Source: Pleionea sp. CnH1-48 (GTDB taxonomy: Bacteria; Pseudomonadota; Gammaproteobacteria; Enterobacterales; Kangiellaceae). Taken from it: a stretch of 64,000 nt of DNA. Shown one piece after another: positions 50,701-60,456 of this stretch. The translations under genes and the position numbers were made by a program. The stretch lies in NCBI RefSeq assembly GCF_024124665.1, contig NZ_JAMXSB010000002.1, positions 1 to 64,000 of the forward strand, read 5' to 3'. The notes beneath the pieces are model-generated. The model was not told the DNA's origin, searched no databases, and saw nothing but the letters and a program-made list of their open reading frames with translations. Position 1 is the stretch's first letter, and each line of letters starts with the position of its first letter.

Positions 50701-53700
50701 TTTTGATATGCTTGCCATCTTGATCGAAGACATAAGGAGAGCTTGCACTTGCCAAGTCATCTCGAACACAACGAACATTGTAGGTGTCGCTATGAGCATA
50801 ACCAGGATAAGCGTAACTTAAACTTTCTACCGCCCATGCCTGGCTTTCATCTTCAACATTAATCGTTGAGCTCCAGTAAGGTTTTCTAAAGTCAACATTC
50901 GGGAACCATGGGTCCGGCGAATCTAGCGTTGTTTGATTTACAAACACGCTATTAGGCAATGTATACAGCAGTTCATTGACGTTGGGTAAGCGCCAATCAT
51001 CAAAGCCAGCATGTGTTAATGACTCACAATAATTGATGGCACCAGTCCAATTAAACAGATTCGATGCATTCGCCGCAGTATCCTGCCACATTAATCCATT
51101 TTGTTCGTCCGTCACTACCTCTGCTACATCGTCACGCTTCAAACCTTCAACATATAATGAATCGATGGTTTGACCTTTAACACAAACAACAGGAAGCAGT
51201 TCTTCATCTTCATTACTAGTGCTGCTCGTCCAATGACTGAGAGCATCAGTTTGGTAAATACGAGCACCCTTTTGAGTATTCGATTTATCAATGGTATATG
51301 CTCGCTCTTTTGCCGTTGGTAAACGCCATTCAAAAGTGCTGGTATCTCCGATGTTTAACGCTCGGCAATAGGCTGAAGCTTCAACCATTCTTGTGAAGGC
51401 AGCAGGCTTGTCACTGATATACTGCCACTCAAGCCCTGTTACCTTATCAATCAATACGCCGTCGGCATCAACAACATAGTCAATGTCTTTTCCATCATCC
51501 TGATAGTAACCGTCGTCACCTGTAACAATACTGTGTGTGATTCCGGTATTAAGAACATTTGCCATTGTCACAACATATTCACTGTCGCCGTCACCGCGAT
51601 ATACCAGTTTGGTTCGACTTTGATTGTCCGTTTGAGCCAAAGTGTGATGGTTAGAGACAGACCAACCTTCTGCGATATGACTCTCTGGCGCACCAAACAC
51701 GTTAATCTTTTGATCAGTCCAGGTGATAAAGTCTTGTCGACCTCTAACAGCAGTTACTTCAGAACCTACTTGCGCCCAAGCATTCGCGAACTCATCTAAT
51801 GCCTGACTTCGGTCAGCGGCATTACCAGCACTCATGTACTCCAAGGGGTATCGATAGCCGATACGAATTCGACCTGGAATCGATCCACGTAATACATTGC
51901 CCTTAGCATCACGACCATCCCACATGAACTCAACGTCTTTATTGGTTTGTGGTGCAAACTTTTGCTCGAAACGATGACCGCCAATTTCAAGCACTGCGAT
52001 CATTTCGATCAAGGTAGACGAAATAGTATCGCCGCTGACCTTTGCTTCGATTTTATGATGATAAGCATCGGTTCTTTGGCTTGAGTAATGTAGCGTTAAG
52101 TCCGTTCCCGTAATCTCAATGTCTTCATGCAGCGCTTGAGGCTTGAGATTGATGTAAGAACTAACACAGGCATTTTCATTATTGTTAGGATTTTCACCGT
52201 TGGTATTTCCATAAGGGAATCCTGCTGATGTTGAGCCAGCACCTGGTGCCCAGGGCCAGTTGTAGTCCCATGGAGTAAAGTGGTTAAAGCTTCCACGCCA
52301 GTAGGTATCACCTGGTGTAAAGTTTTCGATTCCAATCACTTCGTCAGTGGTGCTGCCGTTTTTATTAATGTCATCAGCAATGTCATCGCCCGTGTAATCA
52401 AGGCCATCCACTAAACCATCGTTGTTACTATCTAACAACTTAACGACGACTCCGTTATCAGAAGCTTTCCAGTCAGTCGCATTTCTGTCGTAGTAACCAA
52501 TTGGAACAATTTCTCCCACTCTAAAGTTAAGGAAATTGTCCACGTACATAGTGACCGGTTTGTCGAAAGTAACGGTTTCGTCATCGCCAACGCCAGGGAT
52601 CTCTAACTCAGAACAATAAGTAAAAGCAGATTCATGAGGAAGCTCTCCAGGCATGGACTCTGGCAACTCATACTCGGTAGCACGAACAAAGAAATCTTCA
52701 ATCGTTCGAGTAGAACCATCTCGTGACTCAATGGTTGCTGATGAGATTCCATTAAACACAATGGTCGCAGAACGAGAACCGAACGCATCGGTAATAACCG
52801 TTGAACGATGCACCTGTGGAGTGTTGGAATTTAAATCAATCGCCGTGAGCTTGGTGTCCACTTCAAGTAAGACGACATCATCAAGTGTGTTCCAAGCATT
52901 GCTCGCAGCAACAATCTCACGATGGATGGTTAAATAACCTTCTTTGTTGTATACCAGTGCACGTTTACCCGCATGGCCAGCGATTACAAAGCGACCATTG
53001 CTGTCGGTTAAAACACTTCCATACTCAGGATTACTATGGAAAGCCACTTTAACGCCTTCAAGTGGATTGCTGTGTTTGTCTTTTACCAAACCAGTAAACA
53101 AACCAAAGGCTTTAGGATCATACTGAGCAATGGTTCCATTGTCAGGAATGTATTCTAAAAAGTCTTCTGCAAATGTACCGGCTAAGTTGCTGATATCGGT
53201 AGGCTCACCAACGGTCACAAATACTCGGTTTGATTTAATACCGTTAATTTGAGTTGATATTGAGGCATAACCCAGTTTTAACGCCGTTACCACACCAGAA
53301 TCAACATTAACCACAGACAAAGCGTCAGGAACAAAGCTAGCGGTGCTTGTTAAGTCTCTTTTTGTACCATCAGCGAACAATCCTGTCACAGCCAGTGGTT
53401 CAGAGTCGCCTACATTCAGCACAATGTTAGATGGACTGATGCTAACCGCTTTAAGCTGATTAACATCGATGCCAGTTGTATCGACATTGATTACTGTAGA
53501 GCTGTTGCATTGGTGTGCCGTGCTGGTATCCACCAACTCGGAATTGCTATGGCTCCATGTATCAATAGGATCAATGACATTGAGTGAAACAACGACACCC
53601 AAACTAGAAGGATTAGAACCACTTGGATCATACGCTCCTGTAGAAACACCAAATCCAATCAACCCTTCTGCATGACTGTTGCCAGAGTTTTCTTTCAATC

Positions 53701-56700
53701 CTGGTTGTAAAATAAGATCTCGGTGTCCCCAGGCTTTTCCTGCATAGGGGTATTTATCGGCATAAGTCCAACGGTAAATAGCATCAATAAGTGCGGTAGT
53801 AGGATCAGGTGTTTCGGCGTAATCAAAACCACCATATAGGTTTTCTGCTTTGATACCCGCTTCATGATTGCCTTTAATGGTAGAGTTTTCATTAAGACGA
53901 TCGGCAGGCGAAGCTCCATCACTGCTACGAGTATGAGAAATAATTTCGTTGTTTAAACGAATATAGTCTGCGTAATTTTGCGTCACCTGAACCACATCAG
54001 GGCTCACGCCTTCATAGGGTTTTAATCCGCGAGCTTCTCGCTCACTATTAGTAAGGTATAACCCTTTTTGTTGCAGAGACCAGCTATTCCAGATGGACTG
54101 AGTCGGCATCTTTAAGAATTTGAAAACAGAGTTATCAATCGCACGAGCATGGTTAAAGGCTCTTTCGATTTCTTTAACATCCGTCATGTTGAGGCCAATC
54201 CAGCTAATATCTTCTGACGGATAAGAATCAACAAACTCAGAATCGTCTTCAATAGCTTCAACAGTACATTGCTCGAATGGATAGCTTACACTAACGGTTA
54301 TCTCATCCGTTGCTTCGGCTCCATCAGTATCAGTCACAGCAAGAGTCACTTGATGTTGGCCAACACCAAAATCACTTTTAGAAAAAGTTTTCTCTGTACT
54401 TAGCACGCTACCATCTAGCGACCATTGGTAAGAAACAATCCCCTCCTCGTCGTAACTCTCCGAAGCATCAAAATGAACGACGCCTCCCAGTGTAATCTCT
54501 TTATTACCACCTGCATTAGCAACTGGAGGTGCATCGTTAACAGAGGCCACATTAATCGTTACGGTGGCAATGTTTGAATCTGCTGAACCGTCGTTCACTT
54601 TAAACTTAAAGCTATCTGTTCCAGAGAAGTTTTCGTTAGGAGTGTAAGTTGCTTTGTTATCACTCAAACTCACGGCACCACTTTGAGGCTGCTCAGTGAT
54701 TTCGTAATTCAGAGGATCAGTATCACCATCCGTAGCAACCAATGTGATCAAGACACTTTCGTCTTCATTAGTATTAATGGCTTGTGAGTTCGCAACAGGT
54801 GCTTCATTGTCACGGTCGACAATGGTTACCACAAAACTTTGACGCGATACCAGTCCGTTGTTATCGGTAACAGCCAACTCAACGTTATTCGAACCAACAG
54901 GGAAACTATTGCTTTCGAATGTTTGCTCACCGCTATAAACCGTTGAATAAGTCACAGTCCCAAATATTATACTGATACTGTCAGGATCGTACCAACGATA
55001 CTGTACGACCGTTCCATCTGGATCATAACTGGCACCACCATCAAAAGAAATGGTATCTCCGACTGTTGCACTTCTATCACCACCTGGCACTGAAACTGGA
55101 TAGCTATAATCCCTTACACAGCGAACAAAGTTCTTAGTATCTCCCCATGAGCTGGTTTTGCGATTATAGTAGCTGTGAGCATTACCAGGAGACACCCATA
55201 AAACATAGGCACTGTCAGTGTCATAAGGCGAAGTAGTCGAACTCCACAGATAAGGGTATGAACTACCCGTACGTGGAGGACGGTTCTTAAATGTAGGATT
55301 ACTGGTTGAAATAATATTGTTATACGTTGAGTGCAACTCGTTGATGTTAGGCAGTCGCCAATCCGTCGAACCATCTAACTCTAAGCTCTCACAATAATTT
55401 AAAGCTTCTGCAAATGTAAACTCATTCGTTTTTACGACAATATCATCTTGCCACATGATTCGGTTGACAGTATCTGTCACCGTATTGGCTTGAGAATAAA
55501 TAGGGCTTTCTCTAAAGTACTCAGCTTCAGATTTTTGTGTACCACTGACACATCGAGGAGCTGCTTCTAAACTCGTTTTTCGTTGGCCTCTCGTTCCTAA
55601 ATCAAAATGAACAACATCACCGTAATCGACACCTGAGATCCTATCTTTTTTATTGGCCCAGTAATAATTGTCGGTGGCATTGGCAAAGGCTCCATCAATT
55701 TTAGGAATGTCTCTAGAATGACTTGAGCTTAGATCAAGCAAGTATAAAAGTTCTAACGCCGTCGGTAATCGCCAATCATCTCTGTCCGCGTAATCTAATG
55801 CTAAACAGTAATCTCGAGCGGCTGTCCAGGTATAGTTAGATTCCTTAGTTTCAAGATTATCCAACCAAACCAATCCTGTTTTGGTATCGGTAACCGTATC
55901 GAAGGTATTGCTTCTTACATAGTGTCGGTCTTGTCCCCAGTTTAAATCAGCATCATCTAACGTAGAGTAAGATACGTCCGCACCTGTTTTTGGAAGCAAA
56001 GAACTTTTGTAACGCATGCCATCGGTTATTTGAGACTCCGCACAACCGTTTACATCAATGGTCGCTCCTTCTGCGGTATCTGGACATTGGTCAATACCGT
56101 TTAATACACCATCGTTATCATCATCTCTTTGGGCTTCAGCACAACCATTGGTATCCACAACAGCACCTGCGGATGTACTTGCACATTGGTCTAAATTGTC
56201 GGTAACACCGTCATTATCAGTATCAAGTTGAGACGCCGCACAACCATTTTCGTTAACGGTTGCTCCCTCTTCTGTCGATGGGCATTGATCGTCACGATTG
56301 ATAACACCGTCATTATCGTAATCTTCGTTCAACTGAGATTCTGAACAGCCGTTAGCATTAACGGTGGCACTCGCCTGAGTATTGGGGCACTGATCTAACG
56401 CGTTATTAACGCCATCGTTATCATCGTCCAGTTGAGATTCAGCGCAACCATTAGTATTAACGATTGCACCGGCCTCGGTATTTGGACACTGATCCAATGG
56501 GTTATTAACACCATCGTTATCATCATCTAATTGTGACTCAGCACAACCATTGCCATTAACAGTCGCTCCAGCATCGGTATTAGGACATTGATCCAGTGCA
56601 TTGTTAACACCGTCATTATCACTATCTAGTTGTGATTCAGCACAACCGTTCGCATTAACGGTCGCACCAGCCTCTGTATTCGGACACTGATCCAAAACGT

Positions 56701-59700
56701 TATTAACACCATCGTTATCATCATCTAGTTGAGACTCGGCACAGCCATTGGCGTTAACCGTCGCTCCAGCTTCGGTATTAGGACATTGATCCAGCGCATT
56801 GTTAACACCATCATTATCACTATCTAGTTGTGATTCAGCACAACCGTTCGCATTAACGGTCGCTCCTGCTTCCGTGTTGGGGCACTGATCCAAAACGTTG
56901 TTAACGCCGTCGTTATCATTATCCAGTTGAGACTCGGCACAGCCATTGGCATTAACTGTCGCTCCTGACGCAGTATTCGGACACTGGTCTAACGCATTGT
57001 TAACACCGTCATTATCACTATCTAGTTGTGACTCGGCACAACCACTTACATTAACGGTGGCTCCAGCTTCAGTATTAGGACACTGATCCAACGCATTGTT
57101 AACACCGTCGTTATCATTATCAAGTTGAGCGTCGGCGCAACCATTAGCATTAACCGTCGCACCAGAAGCAGTATTCGGACATTGATCTAAAGCATCATTC
57201 ACACCATCGTTGTCGCTATCTACTTGTGCGTCGGCACAGCCATTAGCGTTGACGGTTGCACCCGCCACCGTATTAGGACATTGGTCTAATGCATTGTTAA
57301 CGCCGTCGTTATCACTATCTAATTGTGACTCGGCACAGCCATTCGCATTAACGTTGGCTCCTGAAGAAGTATTTGGGCATTGATCCGCATCGTTAAACAC
57401 ACCGTCATTGTCATCATCCAACTGAGAATCCGCACATCCACTTGCATTCACAGCCATTCCAGCTGGCGTTGATGGGCATGAGTCTAATGCATCAGGCACA
57501 CCATCATTGTCGGTATCTTCTGCCGCAACGCCGGTTAAAAGATCATTGATTGCATAGTTTTCGCTGGGTTGCGATAAACCAAATGCCGCAAAAATTTGCG
57601 CGGCTGATAGCTCTCCGCCGGTAGCAAATGTTATTTTAGCTACACTGTGAGACGCTTTAAAAAATTGATTTACTTTTATTTTGTGAGCACTTCCGCCGAC
57701 CGTTAGTACGAGGTCGTCACCGACTTTTCCTAATCCGCTCGCCACGTCATTAAAAGTCACTCCGTCGATGAAGTGGATTACATTATCCCCTTCGCCATCA
57801 ATAATCAGATCAACTCCATTCGAAGCGCCGATGATGTAAGTATCTTTACCTGGACCACCGACTAAATAATCATCTCCCGCTTTGCCTTCTAGAGTATCAT
57901 CACCTTGACCTGCGATTAAGATATTTGCGTTAGTTGAGCCTGTTAGAGTGTCGATTTCACCTGAACCGATAATGACATCTGCACTGTTTGCAGAAGCCGT
58001 AGGCGCTGCAACACCAAAAGCACCAAACAGTTGGGCTGCAGAAATAGAACCACCCGTTTCAAACTCAATGGTTTCGATGGTATTACTAACTGTGAAGAAG
58101 TTTTCGACCTGTACTTCGTTGCCTGTACTTCCAATTCTTAAAATCAAGTTGTTACCAGAGCGAGTTAAGCCGCTGGCGATATCGTTAAAACTAATGCCAT
58201 CGATAAAACGAATGATGTTCTGTCCCGATACATCAATGATTAAATCGGTTCCGCTGTTTGAACCGATAATATAGGTGTCTTGATCATTACCACCTAACAT
58301 AATGTCGTGGCTTTCTAAACCCGATAATTGGTCGGAACCTGCTCCTGCCACCAAAAAGTCTCGACTACTCGTACCGACTAATGTGTCGTTACCTGACAGA
58401 TCAATTCCATTTGCATTGTCTTGACTACCACTTTGCTCATCAGGGCAACCATTTTGATCAACGGTTTCATTACTCGCCGTTGCAGGACATTGATCAAGAG
58501 CATCGTTAACCCCATCATTGTCTGAATCTTTTTGACTTAATCCACAACCATTAACATCAACCGAGTCATTTGCCTGCGTATTGGGACATAAATCGACGTC
58601 ATCAACAACACCGTCGTTATCTTCATCAGCCGGAGGATTAGAGTTGTCGCCATTGTTCACCTGGTCGAAGACTGGCAAATTATTGGTAGGCGCAGAAACA
58701 CCAAATACACCATACAATTGTGAAGCGGTTATCTGGCCACCGGTTTCAAAAGTAATGGTATTGATAACTTGAGTGAGGCTGAAAAAACCAATCAGACGAA
58801 CTTTGTGCTCGCCCGTACCTATGTTGAGGATTAAATCATTGCCAGACTTTGACAATCCGCTGGCGACATCGTTGAATCCAATACCATCAACAAAATGAAG
58901 CGTGTTGTTCCCTTCTCCATCAACAATGACATCCAGACCACTTTGTGCACCGATTTGATAAGTGTCATTACCATCGCCACCGACTAAATAGTCATTTCCC
59001 TCACCGCCCGCTAAAGTGTCATTATCTTGACCAGCTAATAAAATGTTGGGTAATGCGGTACCCAAAACAGTATCGGCCTGGTTTGTGCCACCAATAATAT
59101 CTCGACTGAGTTCCGTAGCTGTTGGGGCCGCTAAACCAAAAGCCCCATAAAGTTGTGCCGCCGTAATTGAACCACCGGATTGAAACTCCAACTTATCAAT
59201 GGTGTTTGCAAGAGCAAAAAACTTCTCTACACGAATCTGGTTAGGACCACCGGCCAACACCAGAACCAAATCATCCCCTGACTTTGTTAAACCACTTGCA
59301 ACATCATTGAAACTGATGCCATCAACGAAATAAAGCGTGTTGCTACCATCCACATCGACAATGACATCTGAGCCACTGTTTGGTCCAATAATGTAGGTAT
59401 CATTTCCGCTTCCGCCGATTAAAATGTCATCGCCTTCTGCAGCCGACAATTCATCAGCACCACCACCAGAAACTAAAACATCTCTACCCGCTGTGCCAGC
59501 AAGAATGTCGTTCCCATCCATATTGACGGTTTTATAAACACTTGTAGAACGCAAAGAATTTTTGCCAGCCAAATTTCTACCGGAGGTAGAGATCCGTTCA
59601 CTTATCGCAAAAGTTGAATTTTGGGAACCCAAGTTAGCTTCTTCGTCGAGGTGGCATCCATTGATATCAACGCTCGTAGAATTGGAAGAAAAGCATTGAT

Positions 59701-59869
59701 CAAAATGATTGGGAACGCCATCCATATCATCATCCAATAAAACAACATTCTCGGATGGTTGGAGAGATTTTAATTTTTGTTCATTGATGTCTGCCTCGTT
59801 ATTACAGCCAACAAGCATTAGCGAGGTAAAAGATAACAACAAGACACTATGAATATTTAGCCTGTTCAA
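47771..59869 (-). CDS. 4032-aa RHS-repeat lipoprotein with RTX, thrombospondin-3, DUF1566, PKD and CAP domains
   Basis: Start is TTG 59869 with AAGAGGA eight bases before it; lipobox LVGC (SLMLVGCNNE). Order, by residue: four RTX-like modules (about 116-396 and 486-776; GGSGNDTYIIG-type turns); short thrombospondin-3 repeats (405-480), then fifteen more (783-1280, DxDNDGVxxxxDQCPNT); two DUF1566 domains (1306-1590; WRLPT/WRLPN); PKD, cadherin-like and PKD domains (1593-1860); a CAP/SCP domain (1890-2110; HTRSSDGASPADRL); a Big_2 Ig domain (2130-2223); a carboxypeptidase-regulatory-like domain (2246-2346); two more DUF1566 (2790-3040); RHS/YD repeats (3046-3846); the RHS core (3796-3913, ending FSDPVNLIDPTG); then a 118-residue tip. 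RHS proteins wrap and deliver a C-terminal toxin. Here the N-terminal lipid anchor suggests surface display. The tip is basic and helical, with no family recognised. Confidence 0.85.
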   Translation of the reverse strand: MNRLNIHSVLLLSFTSLMLVGCNNEADINEQKLKSLQPSENVVLLDDDMDGVPNHFDQCFSSNSTSVDINGCHLDEEANLGSQNSTFAISERISTSGRNLAGKNSLRSTSVYKTVNMDGNDILAGTAGRDVLVSGGGADELSAAEGDDILIGGSGNDTYIIGPNSGSDVIVDVDGSNTLYFVDGISFNDVASGLTKSGDDLVLVLAGGPNQIRVEKFFALANTIDKLEFQSGGSITAAQLYGAFGLAAPTATELSRDIIGGTNQADTVLGTALPNILLAGQDNDTLAGGEGNDYLVGGDGNDTYQIGAQSGLDVIVDGEGNNTLHFVDGIGFNDVASGLSKSGNDLILNIGTGEHKVRLIGFFSLTQVINTITFETGGQITASQLYGVFGVSAPTNNLPVFDQVNNGDNSNPPADEDNDGVVDDVDLCPNTQANDSVDVNGCGLSQKDSDNDGVNDALDQCPATASNETVDQNGCPDEQSGSQDNANGIDLSGNDTLVGTSSRDFLVAGAGSDQLSGLESHDIMLGGNDQDTYIIGSNSGTDLIIDVSGQNIIRFIDGISFNDIASGLTRSGNNLILRIGSTGNEVQVENFFTVSNTIETIEFETGGSISAAQLFGAFGVAAPTASANSADVIIGSGEIDTLTGSTNANILIAGQGDDTLEGKAGDDYLVGGPGKDTYIIGASNGVDLIIDGEGDNVIHFIDGVTFNDVASGLGKVGDDLVLTVGGSAHKIKVNQFFKASHSVAKITFATGGELSAAQIFAAFGLSQPSENYAINDLLTGVAAEDTDNDGVPDALDSCPSTPAGMAVNASGCADSQLDDDNDGVFNDADQCPNTSSGANVNANGCAESQLDSDNDGVNNALDQCPNTVAGATVNANGCADAQVDSDNDGVNDALDQCPNTASGATVNANGCADAQLDNDNDGVNNALDQCPNTEAGATVNVSGCAESQLDSDNDGVNNALDQCPNTASGATVNANGCAESQLDNDNDGVNNVLDQCPNTEAGATVNANGCAESQLDSDNDGVNNALDQCPNTEAGATVNANGCAESQLDDDNDGVNNVLDQCPNTEAGATVNANGCAESQLDSDNDGVNNALDQCPNTDAGATVNGNGCAESQLDDDNDGVNNPLDQCPNTEAGAIVNTNGCAESQLDDDNDGVNNALDQCPNTQASATVNANGCSESQLNEDYDNDGVINRDDQCPSTEEGATVNENGCAASQLDTDNDGVTDNLDQCASTSAGAVVDTNGCAEAQRDDDNDGVLNGIDQCPDTAEGATIDVNGCAESQITDGMRYKSSLLPKTGADVSYSTLDDADLNWGQDRHYVRSNTFDTVTDTKTGLVWLDNLETKESNYTWTAARDYCLALDYADRDDWRLPTALELLYLLDLSSSHSRDIPKIDGAFANATDNYYWANKKDRISGVDYGDVVHFDLGTRGQRKTSLEAAPRCVSGTQKSEAEYFRESPIYSQANTVTDTVNRIMWQDDIVVKTNEFTFAEALNYCESLELDGSTDWRLPNINELHSTYNNIISTSNPTFKNRPPRTGSSYPYLWSSTTSPYDTDSAYVLWVSPGNAHSYYNRKTSSWGDTKNFVRCVRDYSYPVSVPGGDRSATVGDTISFDGGASYDPDGTVVQYRWYDPDSISIIFGTVTYSTVYSGEQTFESNSFPVGSNNVELAVTDNNGLVSRQSFVVTIVDRDNEAPVANSQAINTNEDESVLITLVATDGDTDPLNYEITEQPQSGAVSLSDNKATYTPNENFSGTDSFKFKVNDGSADSNIATVTINVASVNDAPPVANAGGNKEITLGGVVHFDASESYDEEGIVSYQWSLDGSVLSTEKTFSKSDFGVGQHQVTLAVTDTDGAEATDEITVSVSYPFEQCTVEAIEDDSEFVDSYPSEDISWIGLNMTDVKEIERAFNHARAIDNSVFKFLKMPTQSIWNSWSLQQKGLYLTNSEREARGLKPYEGVSPDVVQVTQNYADYIRLNNEIISHTRSSDGASPADRLNENSTIKGNHEAGIKAENLYGGFDYAETPDPTTALIDAIYRWTYADKYPYAGKAWGHRDLILQPGLKENSGNSHAEGLIGFGVSTGAYDPSGSNPSSLGVVVSLNVIDPIDTWSHSNSELVDTSTAHQCNSSTVINVDTTGIDVNQLKAVSISPSNIVLNVGDSEPLAVTGLFADGTKRDLTSTASFVPDALSVVNVDSGVVTALKLGYASISTQINGIKSNRVFVTVGEPTDISNLAGTFAEDFLEYIPDNGTIAQYDPKAFGLFTGLVKDKHSNPLEGVKVAFHSNPEYGSVLTDSNGRFVIAGHAGKRALVYNKEGYLTIHREIVAASNAWNTLDDVVLLEVDTKLTAIDLNSNTPQVHRSTVITDAFGSRSATIVFNGISSATIESRDGSTRTIEDFFVRATEYELPESMPGELPHESAFTYCSELEIPGVGDDETVTFDKPVTMYVDNFLNFRVGEIVPIGYYDRNATDWKASDNGVVVKLLDSNNDGLVDGLDYTGDDIADDINKNGSTTDEVIGIENFTPGDTYWRGSFNHFTPWDYNWPWAPGAGSTSAGFPYGNTNGENPNNNENACVSSYINLKPQALHEDIEITGTDLTLHYSSQRTDAYHHKIEAKVSGDTISSTLIEMIAVLEIGGHRFEQKFAPQTNKDVEFMWDGRDAKGNVLRGSIPGRIRIGYRYPLEYMSAGNAADRSQALDEFANAWAQVGSEVTAVRGRQDFITWTDQKINVFGAPESHIAEGWSVSNHHTLAQTDNQSRTKLVYRGDGDSEYVVTMANVLNTGITHSIVTGDDGYYQDDGKDIDYVVDADGVLIDKVTGLEWQYISDKPAAFTRMVEASAYCRALNIGDTSTFEWRLPTAKERAYTIDKSNTQKGARIYQTDALSHWTSSTSNEDEELLPVVCVKGQTIDSLYVEGLKRDDVAEVVTDEQNGLMWQDTAANASNLFNWTGAINYCESLTHAGFDDWRLPNVNELLYTLPNSVFVNQTTLDSPDPWFPNVDFRKPYWSSTINVEDESQAWAVESLSYAYPGYAHSDTYNVRCVRDDLASASSPYVFDQDGKHIKTIDVASGVTLTTFNYDDQGRLIFMTDRFNNKVTIHRDAEGKATSIESPDGYITTLVVDVNNDLGSAKYADGNAYIFTYDNHLMTQELDKANHLFTREFDVHGRIKQSEDPEGGIWSFYNIKDDFSKIVEYGYSTAESSRYFSKESQLSEGDTQVLTTYKDKTEVSIVRNKEKLRETYVDQGVTTIIDMAIDPKTKLEIPKTVSTKLPSGLESVTQISKSYGLNGQVSKKLSVEVNTNGNLFEISDDFTTGERTSKSAEGRVVVEQFNPINRLLESEQVSGFHATEYGYDSRGRLVASTTGDRTTTFLYDDNKSKGSVTSIINAMNQETSFDYDELGRLVKTTFHDGSEISQDYDANGNLASIQPPGQPVHRFNYNSVGRETQYTPPIVDGVTIPETTYEYDKDRKLTRILRPDGSQLLYRYKANTELLGSMEIPRGIFEYKYNSHGNLTNIATPEGNELIIGYDGDLLTQETWSGDVVGDVSLIYNNNFLISEQCVNSTHCVSLSYDKDNLLTGVGELSFTREVQRLGLQKGSSLGNIHTSQNYTNYGEVSDFSAKYNDEELYKVYYSFDKLGRISNKTETIFGVTSESEYSYDDVGRLKAVNKDNQLTSYSYDNNGNRLSRVTGSSTYSGQYDEQDRVKSYADYTYSYTKNGEVLQKTNTSSDEVTNYRYDVLGNLLSVEISDGSNTDLYEYIVDGANRRIGKKINGVTVQKFIYANELNPIAELDADNKVVSRYVYGEKVNVPEFIIKNGATYRVISDHLGSPRLVVNSQTGVVVQRLDYDEFGNLIADSNPGFQPFGFAGGIYDHHTKLVRFGARDYDPFIGRWMAKDPILFEGQDVNLYKYIFSDPVNLIDPTGEAGPLGFVIGAALDFGIQMLMNGGDITKVDFGDVIVSGVIGAVAPSMLVTGKNLRNLKKRHDQINKRMSEATKQKYIRKLKSKNKKVRDQAIAELKTAGLWQFMKKLFKELFDYYPCE
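56028..57520 (-). repeat. Fifteen tandem 99-bp thrombospondin type 3 repeats
   Basis: Unit of 33 codons (one or two units slightly longer): D-x-DNDGVxxxxDQCPNTxxGATVNxNGCAxxQL. Several neighbours are almost identical at protein level (units with NNALDQCPNT and NNVLDQCPNT alternate), so expansion by duplication of pairs is likely. Each unit has a calcium-binding acidic loop and two cysteines. Confidence 0.9.
57540..59530 (-). repeat. Four RTX-like modules (about 410 bp each)
   Basis: Two pairs of modules, each with a glycine-rich Asp turn (GGxGNDTYIIGxxSGxDxIxD), a linker HFVDGIxFNDVASGLxKSGxDL, and a tail FxTGGxISAAQLxGAFGxA. They are separated by short thrombospondin-3 repeats at 58430-58650. 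Such modules fold on calcium outside the cell. Confidence 0.85.
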
Positions 59870-60456
59870 TTTAAGTATCCTCTTAATATTGAATCCGTCG
59901 TGGTGGTTATTAAAATGGTTAAAACAATAAAAAAGATCTGAGTGCGACTTTTATCAACTCATTCGGTGATCCTGATTAACAATAAATTCCGACTATTAAT
60001 TGGCGGAATGGTACTCAATTATTTCGTTATAGAGTTATAAATCCTTGGACAAAAGCTATTACAATTCTGCCAATTTCATTAAATTAGCCTAGTTTTCAAT
60101 CAAATTTTCAACATTAGGTTCTTTTTTGTCCACACTCATCCAATTAACATCGAACACTCAAGAACAAGAGTGTGCTCAAAAAATGTTTATAAAAACATGG
60201 CTTCAAAAAGTTTGAATTTGTTCAATTTAAATACAGCATCCATTTAGATGATTTCTATCAAAGTAGGTAAAAAATCCTGCGGGATAATAAGAAAGGAGAA
60301 ATATCGAGTCAATCATTGTTTATGGTACTTTTACCTCTTTTGGAGTATGAAAGCTTAATCCTTACTTTCGTTATTGACTCTTAAGTTCTTCATTCAATTT
60401 ATAAGTATATGAAATCTTAATTTATTTAATCCTAGCTAAAGTCAAAGCCGTACAAA
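59870..60456. other. Intergenic region upstream of the giant RHS gene
   Basis: About 590 AT-rich bases. It should carry the promoter of the 12-kb RHS gene. No ORF, RNA gene or convincing hairpin seen; I looked for a c-di-GMP riboswitch because of the neighbouring cyclase and saw none. Confidence 0.4.

Noticed and set aside
56028-57520. CRISPR-like regular repeats
   Set aside because: The 99-bp periodicity is coding, in frame, with no unique spacers; these are TSP3 domains.
59870-60456. Possible c-di-GMP riboswitch before the giant gene
   Set aside because: No GEMM-type conserved sequence or matching stems could be found by eye.
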